Assembly (NCBI GenBank): GCA_014843695.1
Contig: CM026390.1
Location: 101,560,722 to 101,624,721, forward strand
Reading direction: 5' to 3'
Length of the DNA stretch: 64,000 nt
Source of the DNA: Archivesica marissinica
Taxonomy: Eukaryota; Mollusca; Bivalvia; Venerida; Vesicomyidae
Below the pieces are notes generated by a model. That model had not been told where the DNA came from, made no database searches, and was given only the letters and a program-made list of their open reading frames with translations. Every line of letters starts with the position of its first letter. Within the stretch, counting starts at the first letter, position 1. Positions 48,401 through 60,600 of this stretch are shown here, piece after piece. The translations under genes and the position numbers were made by a program.

Positions 48401-51400
48401 CTTTATGGGACCTGGATGGCGAATCTTTGGATGGGGTGACACATATTTCTGTCCACCCTTGCAAACGCTTGATATTGCAGTTGCATGCGCAATTTTGTTC
48501 TCGAGCATTCCAGTGCATGTTTCCTATTGACAAACGCGAATATTTTCAAAACAGGCGAGTTAAAGATACTAAATTTGTTTGTTTACTTGAGTTATATATT
48601 CTCTGTGGACTTCTAGATACGGGGAAAATGCAGCATGTGTACGAATGCACAAACTGGTTTTTAGGAGGCCCCATAAGTGGTGAAATTAATTTTCTATGTG
48701 ATGTTGTTAACAAAGTAACATTGAGTTTTCTAGTTCTAAGCATGATAAAAACTTATTACAAATACAAAATAAACAAAACAATATATTATGGAAAATGTAA
48801 AGCATCGAGTAGCATCTAGTGCACTTTACATGTCAGTAATTTATCTGATGAAAAATGTATGTTTTTCCATTTTACTGTTTCGTGAAGTCCGCCTCCGTGG
48901 TCGAGTGGTTACGGTCGCTGACTTGTATACATACACTGTAACCTATCATCACTAATGGTCACAGGTTCGAGCCCCGCTCAGACCGTGTCTCTTTATATGA
49001 AAAAGTTGGCAGTTTCTTACGGAGGTTGGTGCACCCAAGTACTGGTTAAGCGCTAGAGCCTGCCCAGGAAAGGTGTTGTTAGGTAAACTGCCCGCCGGCG
49101 CTATAGCCCAAAATGGTGCTGATGCAGGCGTAAAACCCGAAATATAATATAAATATAACAACTATTTCGTGAACTTTTCCCCCCCGTCCCTTTATTTGAT
49201 CAATACAAAGTTACACACATGATTTTTTATTGTATTATTGTAGATTCTGTTAGATATAAATAAATTATGTCGGAAAATAGAAGTGTCCGGATAATGGGTC
49301 TTCTCTTGAATTTAAATTGGCATTGAAAAACATCAGTTTTTGGACAGAAAAGAGTCGCCACCCAGTACATGTACTTGTAAGCATTGTTGCATAATAACAA
49401 CTTTTCACTTTTTTATAGGTACCACGAAAGATACAAGAAAAGTACCCGTGTGGGTCGCTTAGGCTACGAGGACGATTTCTTACGTTATTTACAGACGTTA
49501 ATTAATGATGTAGAGAAAAGAATTAGACGCGGTCACCAAAGGCTGGCACTTAACAGCATGCAAGGCAATGTAAGTTGCTTCTCTCTGTTTGGGTTTTAGC
49601 CATGTATTTGTAGGAATGCCAGGTTTATAAAGCCTACATGTAACTGAATGGAAATATAACCAATGACTCTTAATACAGGGAAATCCTTGACCTGCTCAGT
49701 GTACCGCATATAGCTAACATCTACAGAGATGTGTAGATAAAATATACATGAATTTAAGAACATAATTAGCTTAAAATCATTTCTCTAAATTTACTATACT
49801 TGGAAATCATTTTTCGGGACTGATTAATTATCACAGTTGATAAATTATACAATGTCACCGGTATGACTGGTTCACACATTGGATTGATCACAACTTACAA
49901 ACACTATGAAGTAATACAATGTATCAAGCATTTTAATTCTCGATGATACAGAAGATGACTTCAGTCCATGTATCTCTTTGATTTCTGCAAATTATTTTAA
50001 CATCTACAATCGTTGTCATCATTTTATGTGTCTATCTATAGTGTCCCCCCCCCCCCCCCCCCCCGACTGAAAAGGGCAGGACGTATGTAGAAAAAGGGTA
50101 ATTTTTTTCATATTACCTGTCTTCAATATGGCAGAATTGATGGAAAGCCTGCCTTCCAATTATTGATCGTAAACCCCGCCCTCCAATTATTGATCGTAAA
50201 ACCTGCCCTCCAATTATCGATCCTAAACCCTGCCCTCCAATTATCGATACGAGGCATCGTGAGAAAGTAGTGTCTAACCTAGTGTCTAATTTGTTTCATT
50301 TTCATTATTTTTATTTAACGTCACTACCGGTTGCCCACTTAAGCGACGGGCAGGATACCTAACAGCACCTTTCCTGTTCAGGCTCCAGCGGTTAACCAGT
50401 ACTTGGTGCACCAACCTCCGTAAGAAACTGACAACTTTTTCATATAAAGAGACACAGTCATTTCCACTAAACAAATAAGTCCTATTAGTTTACATGTAAA
50501 TACATATCCGGGATTTCTTCTCGGCTCTTCTTTTTAAATAAAAGTTAGCAAATATAATATATCGATGATGTTCGACGATTGTTACTTTGCACTATATTGT
50601 AAAGCATATTACATAATTTTGACAAAGCCTTGTATTCTTTTTATTTTGCTGTTATGATTTTGGGGTATTTTATACTGTTTGTCAGTTTTTTATTGATAAA
50701 GGGAGATAATTAAATGTTATTTCCCGGAAAGACGGAAACAAACATGGGCCATATAACAAAAATCGTACATTTCTCTCAGCTACAATTTTCATTATCCATA
50801 AAATATTGTCATGGACCTTGGAAGATTATTACTTTTAACCAAACCAAACAATATTTTGGTACGAAGATGATTAAAAATTCTGACACTATTTACCTTAATC
50901 CACCTGAAATCTACACAAATCCTGCCATATATACCTCTATGTAAATGTTTAGTGTTTATAGCTGGTTGTCTGAATCTAAGAATGTGAAAATCACTGAGAG
51001 TAAACAGGATAAAAATGATGAACAGAAACATCTTGTTCTGAAAGTACTGTCAAGTATGCCCAAAACTTGCAGAAATTTATTTAATTAGTGGTTCAACACT
51101 TCCAGATTGAACCAATCCATGTTCATCAGGAAAGTAGCCTGCATACGGTATGTGCCACTCAGTACATACATGTGGAGTCCTATGTCAGTGCTCCCATACA
51201 GTATACCCCAATTGCTAAAGCTTTTCAGAATGTAGATGTGTAAGATCATACATGACATACACAATTTCATCACCGATTTCTTCCCAGATCCAAGTAAATC
51301 TTGATATTAGACTACAGTGCACTGCACAGTGGGTCATTTCACAGCATAAACGTGACACAACTATAATCGACAAACACAGGACTGACACGGGACTAAAGAC

Positions 51401-54400
51401 GGACAATTATAGGCAGGATTTCAATATTGCAATAATATGAGCTTGTTTTATTGAGAATATAGGCAAATGAGGGCAGGTATTTTCAGAAATATCGGGCAAA
51501 TGGGCAGACCCAAAAAGGGTCAGGGCGGGCTGCCGTCCTATTCTCCGATTCCTGCACAGGGGAAACACTATCTTCCTTAAGACTTTCAGATTAGTATTTA
51601 TTGAACGAATAATCGGTCAATATGATTATTTTCTGAGAAAGTGATATATATTTTTAGATGAATGGGAATCCAGCCAACCAGAAAGAAGAAAAGGTGCAGA
51701 TGTTGACGGAGAGAATTAACGACCTTGTACAAAAGGTATGCATATGTGCAGTATGGTAGTATATACCAACAATGCTACAGCAATCTGGACATTCAGTGAA
51801 CAAATATTTCATGAAATTCAGCATGGCACTTTTAGAACATTTAGAAACATATCCAGACTGACTGATTTGTCTAATATTTCAACGGGACAATACCAATGGG
51901 GGTATAATTAGTGTTGGGAGGTTCTTGAGCAAGCTACTATTTCAGTGCATGAATCCTGTTTAAGTATACTAGAGTGGTGGAACCTATGCTCGGCGTATTC
52001 CTATGCTCAGCGTATTTTTTCCATTTACATCCTTATTTAAAATATCTAAATAGTTTTAACCTATTTTCGCTGACACAGGTGAAGCATGGTTCAATAGCAT
52101 TCCGTTCTGCGTATTGGTAGCCTAATGCAACTGTCACCTGACTGGTTCAGTAGCAGAATATAAACAGACAACTCGTTGGGAGAATTTTTTCCATGAAATG
52201 ATGCGGTTTATAAGCATTTCAGGTAGCTATCCGAATTGGAACAAAATGCACAAATAACCAGAAAAAAAGTTTCTTATGAGTTGTAATATTGTTAGTTATT
52301 GATGTTACTAAGTCAAAATAATATATTCAGCATTTACCCATGCATAAATAAAAAAATTCATGTATGCCATGCATAGGTGCCCTAAAGTATCTAGTTCCCC
52401 ATGGAAACAGGTACCATTGCGATAGCTGTATTGAGGCGCATGGTTACGTAATGAAGCTAAACTTTTCAACAACAATTTTTTGAAAGTTGTGTTCACGATC
52501 CAAGAAAATAATAATATACGGCAAGTGCATTTAACTTTTTTTATAGGCCATGGTAATTGGTATGTAGGATTTACGCCGAGCATAGATTCCACCACTCTAC
52601 ATTCTTAGTGCATGCATCCTTTAGATCTTCCATGATACCCATCTGTTCCATACATATTGACTTCCATTTCTCTAAAGAACATGGTTTGTCTCTATTGGTT
52701 CCATCAAACATTGGTCTGATTTAAACAATATTTGCAGATTTTTTGTTTGTTTAAACTTTATTTATTTTACAACTATTGCGAAGCAAGTTTTAACAACTTA
52801 TATTAATCACTCTCGGTGGGATAGAACCGGAGTACCCGGAGAAAACCCACTTGTCTGATATGGCGACCACCGTACCATCTGGCATCTCACATACTTCCCG
52901 GTCCGAGGATATTGATCACCTTCAGTGATATTCTGTTTCAGTTCACATTGCCATTGTTTGTGCATTACATTGTTTCAGGCAGAGGAACTAGGCTGCGAAG
53001 GTAAAGTTGAAGAAGCTCAAGGCATTATGAAATTGTGTGACCAACTCAACGAGGATAGAACTCAGTTGCAAAATGTAAGATATTTTGACTTCCATTCAAC
53101 TAGTAGTACATTCAACAGTTTGTTAAAATTTGACATCCAATTACCCCAGTCATCTGAAGCAGAGGGATTCGGCACGTCTGAAGCAGAGAAAAGTTGGTCT
53201 GGAATGTCCATGCAGTTATACACGATACTTAAATTCGTGTCTCCTAAATATTTTTATGCTAATATCTTTATTGTTATTGTTAGAAAGATCCTTTTAACGT
53301 CGTAACAGCTACATTAAAACAAAATAAATATACCAACCAACAATTTTTAACAACACTGATTTTCCCAAATCACCCTCTGGTTTGAGCCTTGCATCTACAT
53401 GTGAGCGTTTCCCAAATCACCCTCTGGTTTGAGCCTTGCATCTACATGTGAGCGTTTCCCAAATCACCCTCTAGTTTGAGCCTTGTATCTACATGTGAGA
53501 GTTTCCCAAATCACCCTCTAGTGTGAGCCTTGTATCTACATGTGAGAGTTTCCCAAATCACCCTCTAGTTTGAGCCTTGTATCTACATGTGAGCGTTTCC
53601 CAAATCACCCTCTAGTGTGAGCCTTGCATCTAAATGTGAGCGTTTCCCAAATCACCCTCTAGTTTGAGCCTTGTATCTACATGTGAGAGTTTCCCAAATC
53701 ACCCTCTAGTGTGAGCCCTGTATCTACATGTGAGAGTTTCCCAAATCACCCTCTAGTTTGAGCCTTGTGTCTACATGTGAGATTATGTGGTGTTGGGATG
53801 CTCACTCAAACATTTCTATTAGCGCCGTTAGCTACTTGGTCTCTCGTCGAGTCAGGTCTTAGCTCTACTGGGGTTAGACTCTTGGGAAAGCAATCCTGCT
53901 GGTTAGTGGAAGGTATTTGGTTGTACATGGGTACACTATAGCTTTTGCTAAAAACAAACAAATAAAATGCATAAATATTTCTTCTTTTTTTCAGAATCCA
54001 ACACCTGATCCATACAATGAGCCGCTGAAAGCAATGGAAGTATGTACTGTATGTGGCGCCCTGCTGGTGGTCGGCGATGCCCAACAACGTGTAGATGAAC
54101 ATATAATGGGCAAACAGCATTCTGGCTATGCCAGGATAAGAGCATATGTAGAAGGCAAAAGAATGGTTGGTGTACTGCTTTGTTTAACAAATCTCTAGAT
54201 AGATGTTGTCACAATGCATAGCATGAATCCACTGCTTCAAAATCGTTGTTATTTAAACACTTCATTATGATCCTACATTTTCATGTGCATGTTTTTGAGA
54301 ACTGTATTTTCTCGATTTCCCCCAGGCTGTTCGATTAGCGCAGTTGTTAACGCGCTCGCTTCTCACCAATGCAACCCGGGTTCGATCCATGGACCGGGAA

Positions 54401-57400
54401 GTATGGGAGATGTTACTGTGGTTGCCAGATCGGACAGGTGGGTTTTCTCTGGGTACTACGGTTTCCTTCCACATGAATGACCACATTTACGCTTTCATTC
54501 GCGCCAACAAGAGTGATTAATATAAGTTGTTAAAACTTGCTTCGTTGTAGGCTGGTTACTGATCACTCTCCTGTCTATCCATGGTTACTGATCACTCTCC
54601 TGTCTATCCATGGTTACTGATCACTCTCCTGTCTATCCATGGTTACTGATCACTCTCCTGTCTATCCATGGTTACTGATCACTCTCTTGTCTATCCATGG
54701 TTACTGATCACTCTCCTGTCTATCCATGGTTACTGATCACTCTCTTGTCTATCCATGGTTACTGATCACTCTCTTGTCTATCCATGGTTACTGATCACTC
54801 TCTTGTCTATCCATGGTTACTGATCACTCTCTTGTCTATCCATGGTTACTGATCACTCTCTTGTCTATCCATGGTTACTGATCACTCTCTTGTCTATCCA
54901 TGGTTACTGATCACTCTCTTGTCTATCCATGGTTACTGATCACTCTCTTGTCTATCCATGGTTACTGATCACTCTCTTGTCTATCCATGGTTACTGATCA
55001 CTCTCTTGTCTATCCATGGTTACTGATCACTCTCTTGTCTATCCATGGTTACTGATCACTCTCTTGTCTATCCATGGTTACTGATCACTCTCTTGTCTAT
55101 CCATGGTTACTGATCACTCTCTTGTCTATCCATGGTTACTGATCACTCTCTTGTCTATCCATGGTTACTGATCACTCTCTTGTCTATCCATGGTTACTGA
55201 TCACTCTCTTGTCTATCCATGGTTACTGATCACTCTCTTGTCTATCCATGGTTACTGATCACTCTCTTGTCTATCCATGGTTACTGATCACTCTCTTGTC
55301 TATCCATGGTTACTGATCACTCTCTTGTCTATCCATGGTTACTGATCACTCTCTTGTCTATCCATGGTTACTGATCACTCTCTTGTCTATCCATGGTTAC
55401 TGATCACTCTCTTGTCTATCCATGGTTACTGATCACTCTCTTGTCTATCCATGGTTACTGATCACTCTCCTGTATATCCATGGTTACTGATCACTCTCTT
55501 GTATATCCATGGTTACTGATCACTCTCTTGTCTATCCATGGTTACTGATCACTCTCTTGTCTATCCATGGTTACTGATCACTCTCCTGTCTATCCATGGT
55601 TACTGATCACTCTCTTGTCTATCCATGGTTACTGATCACTCTCTTGTCTATCCATGGTTACTGATCACTCTCTTGTCTATCCATGGTTACTGATCACTCT
55701 CCTGTATATCCATGGTTACTGATCACTCTCTTGTATATCCATGGTTACTGATCACTCTCTTGTCTATCCATGGTTACTGATCACTCTCTTGTCTATCCAT
55801 GGTTACTGATCACTCTCCTGTCTATCCATGGTTACTGATCACTCTCCTGTCTATCCATGGTTACTGATCACTCTCCTGTATATCCATGGTTACTGATCAC
55901 TCTCCTGTCTATCCATGGTTACTGATCACTCTCCTGTCTATCCATGGTTACTGATCACTCTCTTGTCTATCCATGGTTACTGATCACTCTCTTGTCTATC
56001 CATGGTTACTGATCACTCTCTTGTCTATCCATGGTTACTGATCACTCTCCTGTATATCCATGGTTACTGATCACTCTCTTGTATATCCATGGTTACTGAT
56101 CACTCTCTTGTATATCCATGGTTACTGATCACTCTCTTGTCTATCCATGGTTACTGATCACTCTCTTGTCTATCCATGGTTACTGATCACTCTCTTGTCT
56201 ATCCATGGTTACTGATCACTCTCCTGTCTATCCATGGTTACTGATCACTCTCCTGTCTATCCATGGTTACTGATCACTCTCTTGTCTATCCATGGTTACT
56301 GATCACTCTCTTGTCTATCCATGGTTACTGATCACTCTCTTGTCTATCCATGGTTACTGATCACTCTCTTGTCTATCCATGGTTACTGATCACTCTCTTG
56401 TCTATCCATGGTTACTGATCACTCTCTTGTCTATCCATGGTTACTGATCACTCTTGTCTATCCATGGTTACTGATCACTCTCCTGTCTATCCATGGTTAC
56501 TGATCACTCTCCTGTCTATCCATGGTTACTGATCACTCTCCTGTCTATCCATGGTTACTGATCACTCTCCTGTCTATCCATGGTTACTGATCACTCTCTT
56601 GTCTATCCATGGTTACTGATCACTCTCTTGTCTATCCATGGTTACTGATCACTCTCTTGTCTATCCATGGTTACTGATCACTCTCTTGTCTATCCATGGT
56701 TACTGATAACTCTCTTGTCTATCCATGGTCACTCTCTTGTCTCTCTGTTGTAGAAGAGCAAGGAGGAGGAAGAAGAGAAGGAAGCCAAGCTGCAACAGGA
56801 GAGGGAGGAGAGGGAGAAGGAAAGGGAGGCAGAAAGGGAGGAACGTAAGAAGAAAGAGGAAGAGAGGAAGAAGGAACGAGAAGAGAGAGAGAAAGAACGA
56901 GAAAAGAGAAAGAAGCGCAGTAGATCAAGGAGTCGAAGCCGCAGATCCAGAAGTAGAGACAGGTGAGATTGTTGGAGATTTCGTTCATACATAGACCCTG
57001 GCATCAAAATTGGCTTAAGCCACGAACATCAAGTATGGGTCAGTAAATCTTCTGAAATTGGTCAAACGACTACAATAGAATAATAAGATATTGTATTGTT
57101 CATACAAGAATTGACCAGTAGCCGCCTGTCAATCAGTTCTAAGCTTAGAAAATAATGCCATTAGATATGGATATGGAAATTAATGGTATGTAAACATTTA
57201 GCAAATAGTACTTATATATATAGATAAAAATGCTAGCTAGTTACTTATAAAGATAAATCGGCAAACGTTAACGATATTCCTGCTTGTTGAGCAAACATAG
57301 AACTATTTATTTCTCATTCATTGGCACTGTTTGTATAAAGTCCATCATTCTATTGTTGATTTCTAATTGCTGATGAATAGTTACTAATCTGGATGCTCCA

Positions 57401-57648
57401 GGTATGTGATGCACCATATTCGAAGTGTTTAATCACCTTGTGTATACTGTATAATTTATACTAGTATTGTCATTGTAGGAAGAGAAGGTCGAGGAGTCGT
57501 AGTCGTCATCGCCGTAGATCACATAGCAGATCTCGGGACAGGCATCACAGGTCGCGACGTCATCGTAGTAGGAGTCATGAGCGTAGTTCTAGAAGTGAAG
57601 ACAAGAAGCGTAGATCGAGGAGTAGAGACAAAAGCAGCAAGAAATCCA
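45389..57648 (+). CDS. LUC7L3: LUC7-like protein 3, U1 snRNP-associated splicing factor (9 exons visible, 3' end outside the window)
   Basis: LUC7 proteins bind U1 snRNP in the nucleus and tune 5' splice-site selection. Nine exons give 362 codons in unbroken frame. The N terminus MLDELMGRDRNLAP is diagnostic of the family. A CCCH zinc finger uses C37, C45, C60 and H64. LGYEDDFLRYLQ and EKRIRRGHQRLAL (about 87-113) precede a helical region with GKVEEAQGIMKL. The second C2H2-type finger is VCTVCGALLVVGDAQQRVDE followed by HIMGKQH (C196, C199, H215, H221). A Lys/Glu/Arg-rich coiled coil (about 237-290) and an Arg/Ser domain (from 291) follow. The GDAQ and MGKQH wording and long RS tail favour LUC7L3 over LUC7L or LUC7L2. 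The human protein is 432 aa, so about 70 residues should lie beyond 64000, across an intron filled with a 15-bp array. The start has a good AAAATGG context. Confidence 0.96.
46830..47255. repeat. Irregular aatacacatgt array next to the LUC7L3 exon 2 acceptor
   Basis: Composite units built from acccaaatacacatgtgaac, taaacagtctaaatacacat and gtaaattaa repeat about eight times. They end in tacacctgtaaactata units whose last copy runs into tttgtcttgcag, the exon 2 acceptor. Confidence 0.85.
47263..47329 (+). CDS. LUC7L3: LUC7L3 exon 2
   Basis: VCRYYLVDFCPHELFTNTRA plus DL and a split Gly; first two Cys of the CCCH finger. Acceptor cttgcag directly after a short repeat array, donor gtaagt. Confidence 0.96.
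47891..47930 (+). CDS. LUC7L3: LUC7L3 exon 3
   Basis: 40 nt giving GPCEKIHDDHLRKE across the junctions; last Cys and His of the CCCH finger. Acceptor ttgcag, donor gtaagc. Confidence 0.96.
48888..49165 (+). mobile_element. tRNA-headed SINE (family A), full copy
   Basis: A box cctccgtggtcgagtggtta, B box ggttcgagccccgctc, body ttcttacggaggttggtgca and cccaggaaaggtgttgttag, end gcaggcgtaaaacccgaaat with an AT-rich tail (ataatataaatataac). The head-to-B-box spacing is longer than in a tRNA. In LUC7L3 intron 3. Confidence 0.85.
49419..49569 (+). CDS. LUC7L3: LUC7L3 exon 4
   Basis: YHERYKKSTRVGRLGYEDDF, then LRYLQTLINDVEKRIRRGHQ and RLALNSMQGN; acceptor ttatag, donor gtaagt. Phase 0 at the end. 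Confidence 0.96.
50045..50064. repeat. Homopolymer of 20 C
   Basis: Twenty consecutive C in LUC7L3 intron 4; length may be unreliable in the assembly. Confidence 0.95.
50150..50252. repeat. ~27-bp array, 4 copies
   Basis: cctgccctccaattatcgat plus cctaaa or cgtaaa, four copies in LUC7L3 intron 4. Confidence 0.88.
50315..50455 (-). mobile_element. SINE (family A), 3' fragment
   Basis: On the minus strand it has gaaaaagttgtcagtttctt, acggaggttggtgcaccaag and gaacaggaaaggtgctgtta, the family A body. The tRNA-like head is absent. Confidence 0.7.
51658..51735 (+). CDS. LUC7L3: LUC7L3 exon 5
   Basis: MNGNPANQKEEKVQMLTERI then NDLVQK; acceptor tttttag, donor gtatgc, phase 0 on both sides. Aligns with the family's EEKIQVLTDKI segment. 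Confidence 0.94.
51970..52599. mobile_element. MITE with ~25-bp inverted termini and TA flanks, 626 bp
   Basis: The left end GAGTGGTGGAACCTATGCTC and right end (inverted) GAGTGGTGGAATCTATGCTC both continue GGCGTA and are flanked by TA. No coding frame. The TA target duplication fits a Tc1/mariner-type element. In LUC7L3 intron 5. Confidence 0.85.
52746..52917 (-). mobile_element. SINE-like repeat (family B), minus strand
   Basis: On the minus strand it has gacaagtgggttttctccgg and agtgattaatataagttgtt, then aaaacttgcttcgcaat, as in the SINE at 54324. An A/T-rich tail follows. In LUC7L3 intron 5. Confidence 0.65.
52979..53074 (+). CDS. LUC7L3: LUC7L3 exon 6
   Basis: AEELGCEGKVEEAQGIMKLC then DQLNEDRTQLQN; acceptor tttcag, donor gtaaga, phase 0. 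The frame continues open past the donor but without family similarity. Confidence 0.95.
53340..53790. repeat. 47-bp minisatellite, about 9 copies
   Basis: The unit is tttcccaaatcaccctctag, tttgagccttgtatctacat, gtgagag. Variants include ctctgg, gtgtgagcc and gagcg. In LUC7L3 intron 6. Confidence 0.94.
53995..54165 (+). CDS. LUC7L3: LUC7L3 exon 7 (second zinc finger)
   Basis: NPTPDPYNEPLKAMEVCTVC then GALLVVGDAQ, HIMGKQH and RIRAYVEGKRM. Acceptor ttttcag. The donor is taken as gttggt at 54166, since exon 8 requires phase 0; this donor is weaker than its neighbours. Confidence 0.9.
54324..54551 (+). mobile_element. tRNA-headed SINE (family B), full copy
   Basis: Head gttcgattagcgcagttgtt (A box tagcgcagttg) and cccgggttcgatccatgg (B box), then ggtgggttttctctgggtac and the tail agtgattaatataagttgtt. 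It supplies the tRNA head missing from the truncated copies at 13205, 31255 and 32450. Family membership is inferred from the shared tail only. Confidence 0.78.
54552..56745. repeat. 29-bp minisatellite, about 75 copies, running into the LUC7L3 exon 8 acceptor
   Basis: The unit is ggttactgatcactctcttg plus tctatccat; the main variants are cctg for cttg and tatat for tctat. Each unit contains ctgat (branch-point-like) followed by a pyrimidine-rich stretch. The last partial units lead directly into ctctctgttgtag, the exon 8 acceptor. Confidence 0.96.
56754..56962 (+). CDS. LUC7L3: LUC7L3 exon 8 (charged coiled coil and start of RS domain)
   Basis: KSKEEEEEKEAKLQQEREER onward, then KKRSRSRSRSRRSRSRDR; donor gtgaga, ending in phase 2. 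The acceptor ttgtag follows directly on the 29-bp array. The overlapping frame starting at 56725 is a shadow. Confidence 0.93.
57479..57648 (+). CDS. LUC7L3: LUC7L3 exon 9 (RS domain), last visible exon
   Basis: KRRSRSRSRHRRRSHSRSRD onward to DKSSKKS. A strong donor gtaaga at 57649 leaves phase 1. If not spliced, the frame reads SKNL and stops at TAG 57660-57662, giving a shorter C terminus. Confidence 0.9.
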
Positions 57649-57671
57649 GTAAGAACCTTTAGTTGTAATCT

Positions 57672-60600
57672 TCATACCGATACAGTTCATACCGATACAG
57701 TTCATACGATACAGTTCATACGGACACAGTTCATACCGATACAGTTCATACAGATACAGTTCATACAGATACAGTTCATACCGATACAGTTCATACGGAT
57801 ACATTTCATACGGATACAGTTCATACCGATACAGTTCATACGGACACCGTTCATACCGATACAGTTCATACGGACACAGTTCATACCGATACAGTTCATA
57901 CAGATACAGTTCATACAGATACAGTTCATACCGATACAGTTCATACGGACACAGTTCATACCGATACAGTTCATACAGATACAGTTCATACAGATACAGT
58001 TCATACAGATACAGTTCATACGGACACAGTTCATACGGATACAGTTCATACGGACACCGTTCATACGGATACAGTTCATACGGATACAGTTCATACGGAC
58101 ACCGTTCATACGGATACAGTTCATACAGATACAGTTCATACGGATACAGTTCATACGGACACCGTTCATACCGATACAGTTCATACGGATACAATTCATA
58201 CGGACACCGTTCATACGGATACAGTTCATACGGATACAGTTCATACGGATACAGTTCATACCGATACAGTTCATACGGATACCATTCATACGGATACAGT
58301 TCATACCGATACAGTTCATACGGACACAGTTCATACCGATACAGTTCATACCGATACAGTTCATACCGATACAGTTCATACCGATACAGTTCATACAGTT
58401 CATACAGATACAATTCATACGGATACAGTTCATACAGATACAGTTCATACCGATACAGTTCATACCGATACAGTTCATACCGATACAGTTCATACGGATA
58501 CAGTTCATACGGATACAGTTCATACCGATACAGTTCATACCGATACAGTTCATACGGATACAGTTCATACCGATACAGTTCATACCGATACAGTTCATAC
58601 CGATACAGTTCATACAGTTCATACAGATACAGTTCATACCGATACAGTTCATACAGATACAGTTCATACGGATACAGTTCATACGGATACAGTTCATACA
58701 GTTCATACCGATACAGTTCATACCGATACAGTTCATACCGATACAGTTCATACGGACACCGTTCATACCGATACAGTTCATACGGACACAGTTCATACAG
58801 TTCATACCGATACAGTTCATACGGATACAGTTCATACGCATACAGTTCATACGCATACAGTTCATACGCATACAGTTCATACGCATACAGTTCATACGCA
58901 TACAGTTCATACGGATACAGTTCATACGGATACAGTTCATACGGACACCGTTCATACCGATACAGTTCATACGGACACAGTTCATACAGTTCATACCGAT
59001 ACAGTTCATACGGACACAGTTCATACGGACACCGTTCATACGGATACAGTTCATACGGACACCGTTCATACGGATACAGTTCATACGGATACAGTTCATA
59101 CAGATACAGTTCATACGGATACAGTTCATACAGATACAGTTCATACGGATACAGTTCATACGGACACCGTTCATACCGATACAGTTCATACCGATACAGT
59201 TCATACAGATACAGTTCATACCGATACAGTTCATACAGACACAGTTCATACGGACACCGTTCATACGGATACCGTTCATACGGATACAGTTCATACCGAC
59301 ACCGTTCATACGGATACAGTTCATACGGATACAGTTCATACGGATACAGTTCATACGGATACAGTTCATACGGATACAATTCATACGGATACAGTTCATA
59401 CCGATACAGTTCATACGGATACAGTTCATACGGATACAGTTCATACGGATACAGTTCATACCTATACAGTTCATACCGATACAGTTCATACCGATACAGT
59501 TCATACGGACACCGTTCATACCGATACAGTTCATACGGACACCGTTCATACGGACACCGTTCATACGGACACCGTTCATACGGACACAGTTCATACGGAC
59601 ACAGTTCATACGGACACAGTTCATACCGATACAGTTCATACGGACACCGTTCATACGGATACAGTTCATACGGATACAGTTCATACGGATACAGTTCATA
59701 CGGATACAGTTCATACCCATACAGTTCATACCCATACAGTTCATACGGACACAGTTCATACAGATACAGTTCATACCGATACAGTTCATACCGATACAGT
59801 TCATACGGATACAGTTCATACGGATACAGTTCATACGGATACAGTTCATACGGATACAGTTCATACGGATACAGTTCATACGGATACAGTTCATACGGAT
59901 ACAGTTCATACGGACACCGTTCATACGGATACAGTTCATACGGATACAGTTCATACAGATACAGTTCATACCGATACAGTTCATAAGGACACCGTTCATA
60001 CGGACACAGTTCATACGGACACAGTTCATACAGATACAGTTCATACCGATACAGTTCATACCGATACAGTTCATACCGATACAGTTCATACCGATACAGT
60101 TCATACGGATACAGTTCATACGGATACAGTTCATACGGACACAGTTCATACGGACACAGTTCATACACATACAGTTCATACAGTTCATACGGACACCGTT
60201 CATACGGATACAGTTCATACGGATACAGTTCATACGGATACAGTTCATACGGATACAGTTCATACGGATACAGTTCATACCGATACAGTTCATACGGATA
60301 CAGTTCATACGGATACAGTTCATACGGACACCGTTCATACCGATACAGTTCATACCGATACAGTTCATACGGACACCGTTCATACCGATACAGTTCATAC
60401 CGATACAGTTCATACCGATACAGTTCATACAGATACAGTTCATACCGATACAGTTCATACGGACACCGTTCATACCGATACAGTTCATACCGATACAGTT
60501 CATACGGATACAGTTCATACTGATACAGTTCATACCGATACAGTTCATACGGACACCGTTCATACGGATACAGTTCATACGGATACAGTTCATACGGACA

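Noticed and set aside
48888..48975. A functional tRNA gene at the SINE head
   Set aside because: A- and B-box-like motifs exist, but spacing is too long, no acceptor stem pairs, and the same head recurs joined to a common body.
56725..57007. Arg-rich plus-strand and Ser/Leu-rich minus-strand frames of about 90 codons
   Set aside because: Out-of-frame and antisense shadows of LUC7L3 exon 8.
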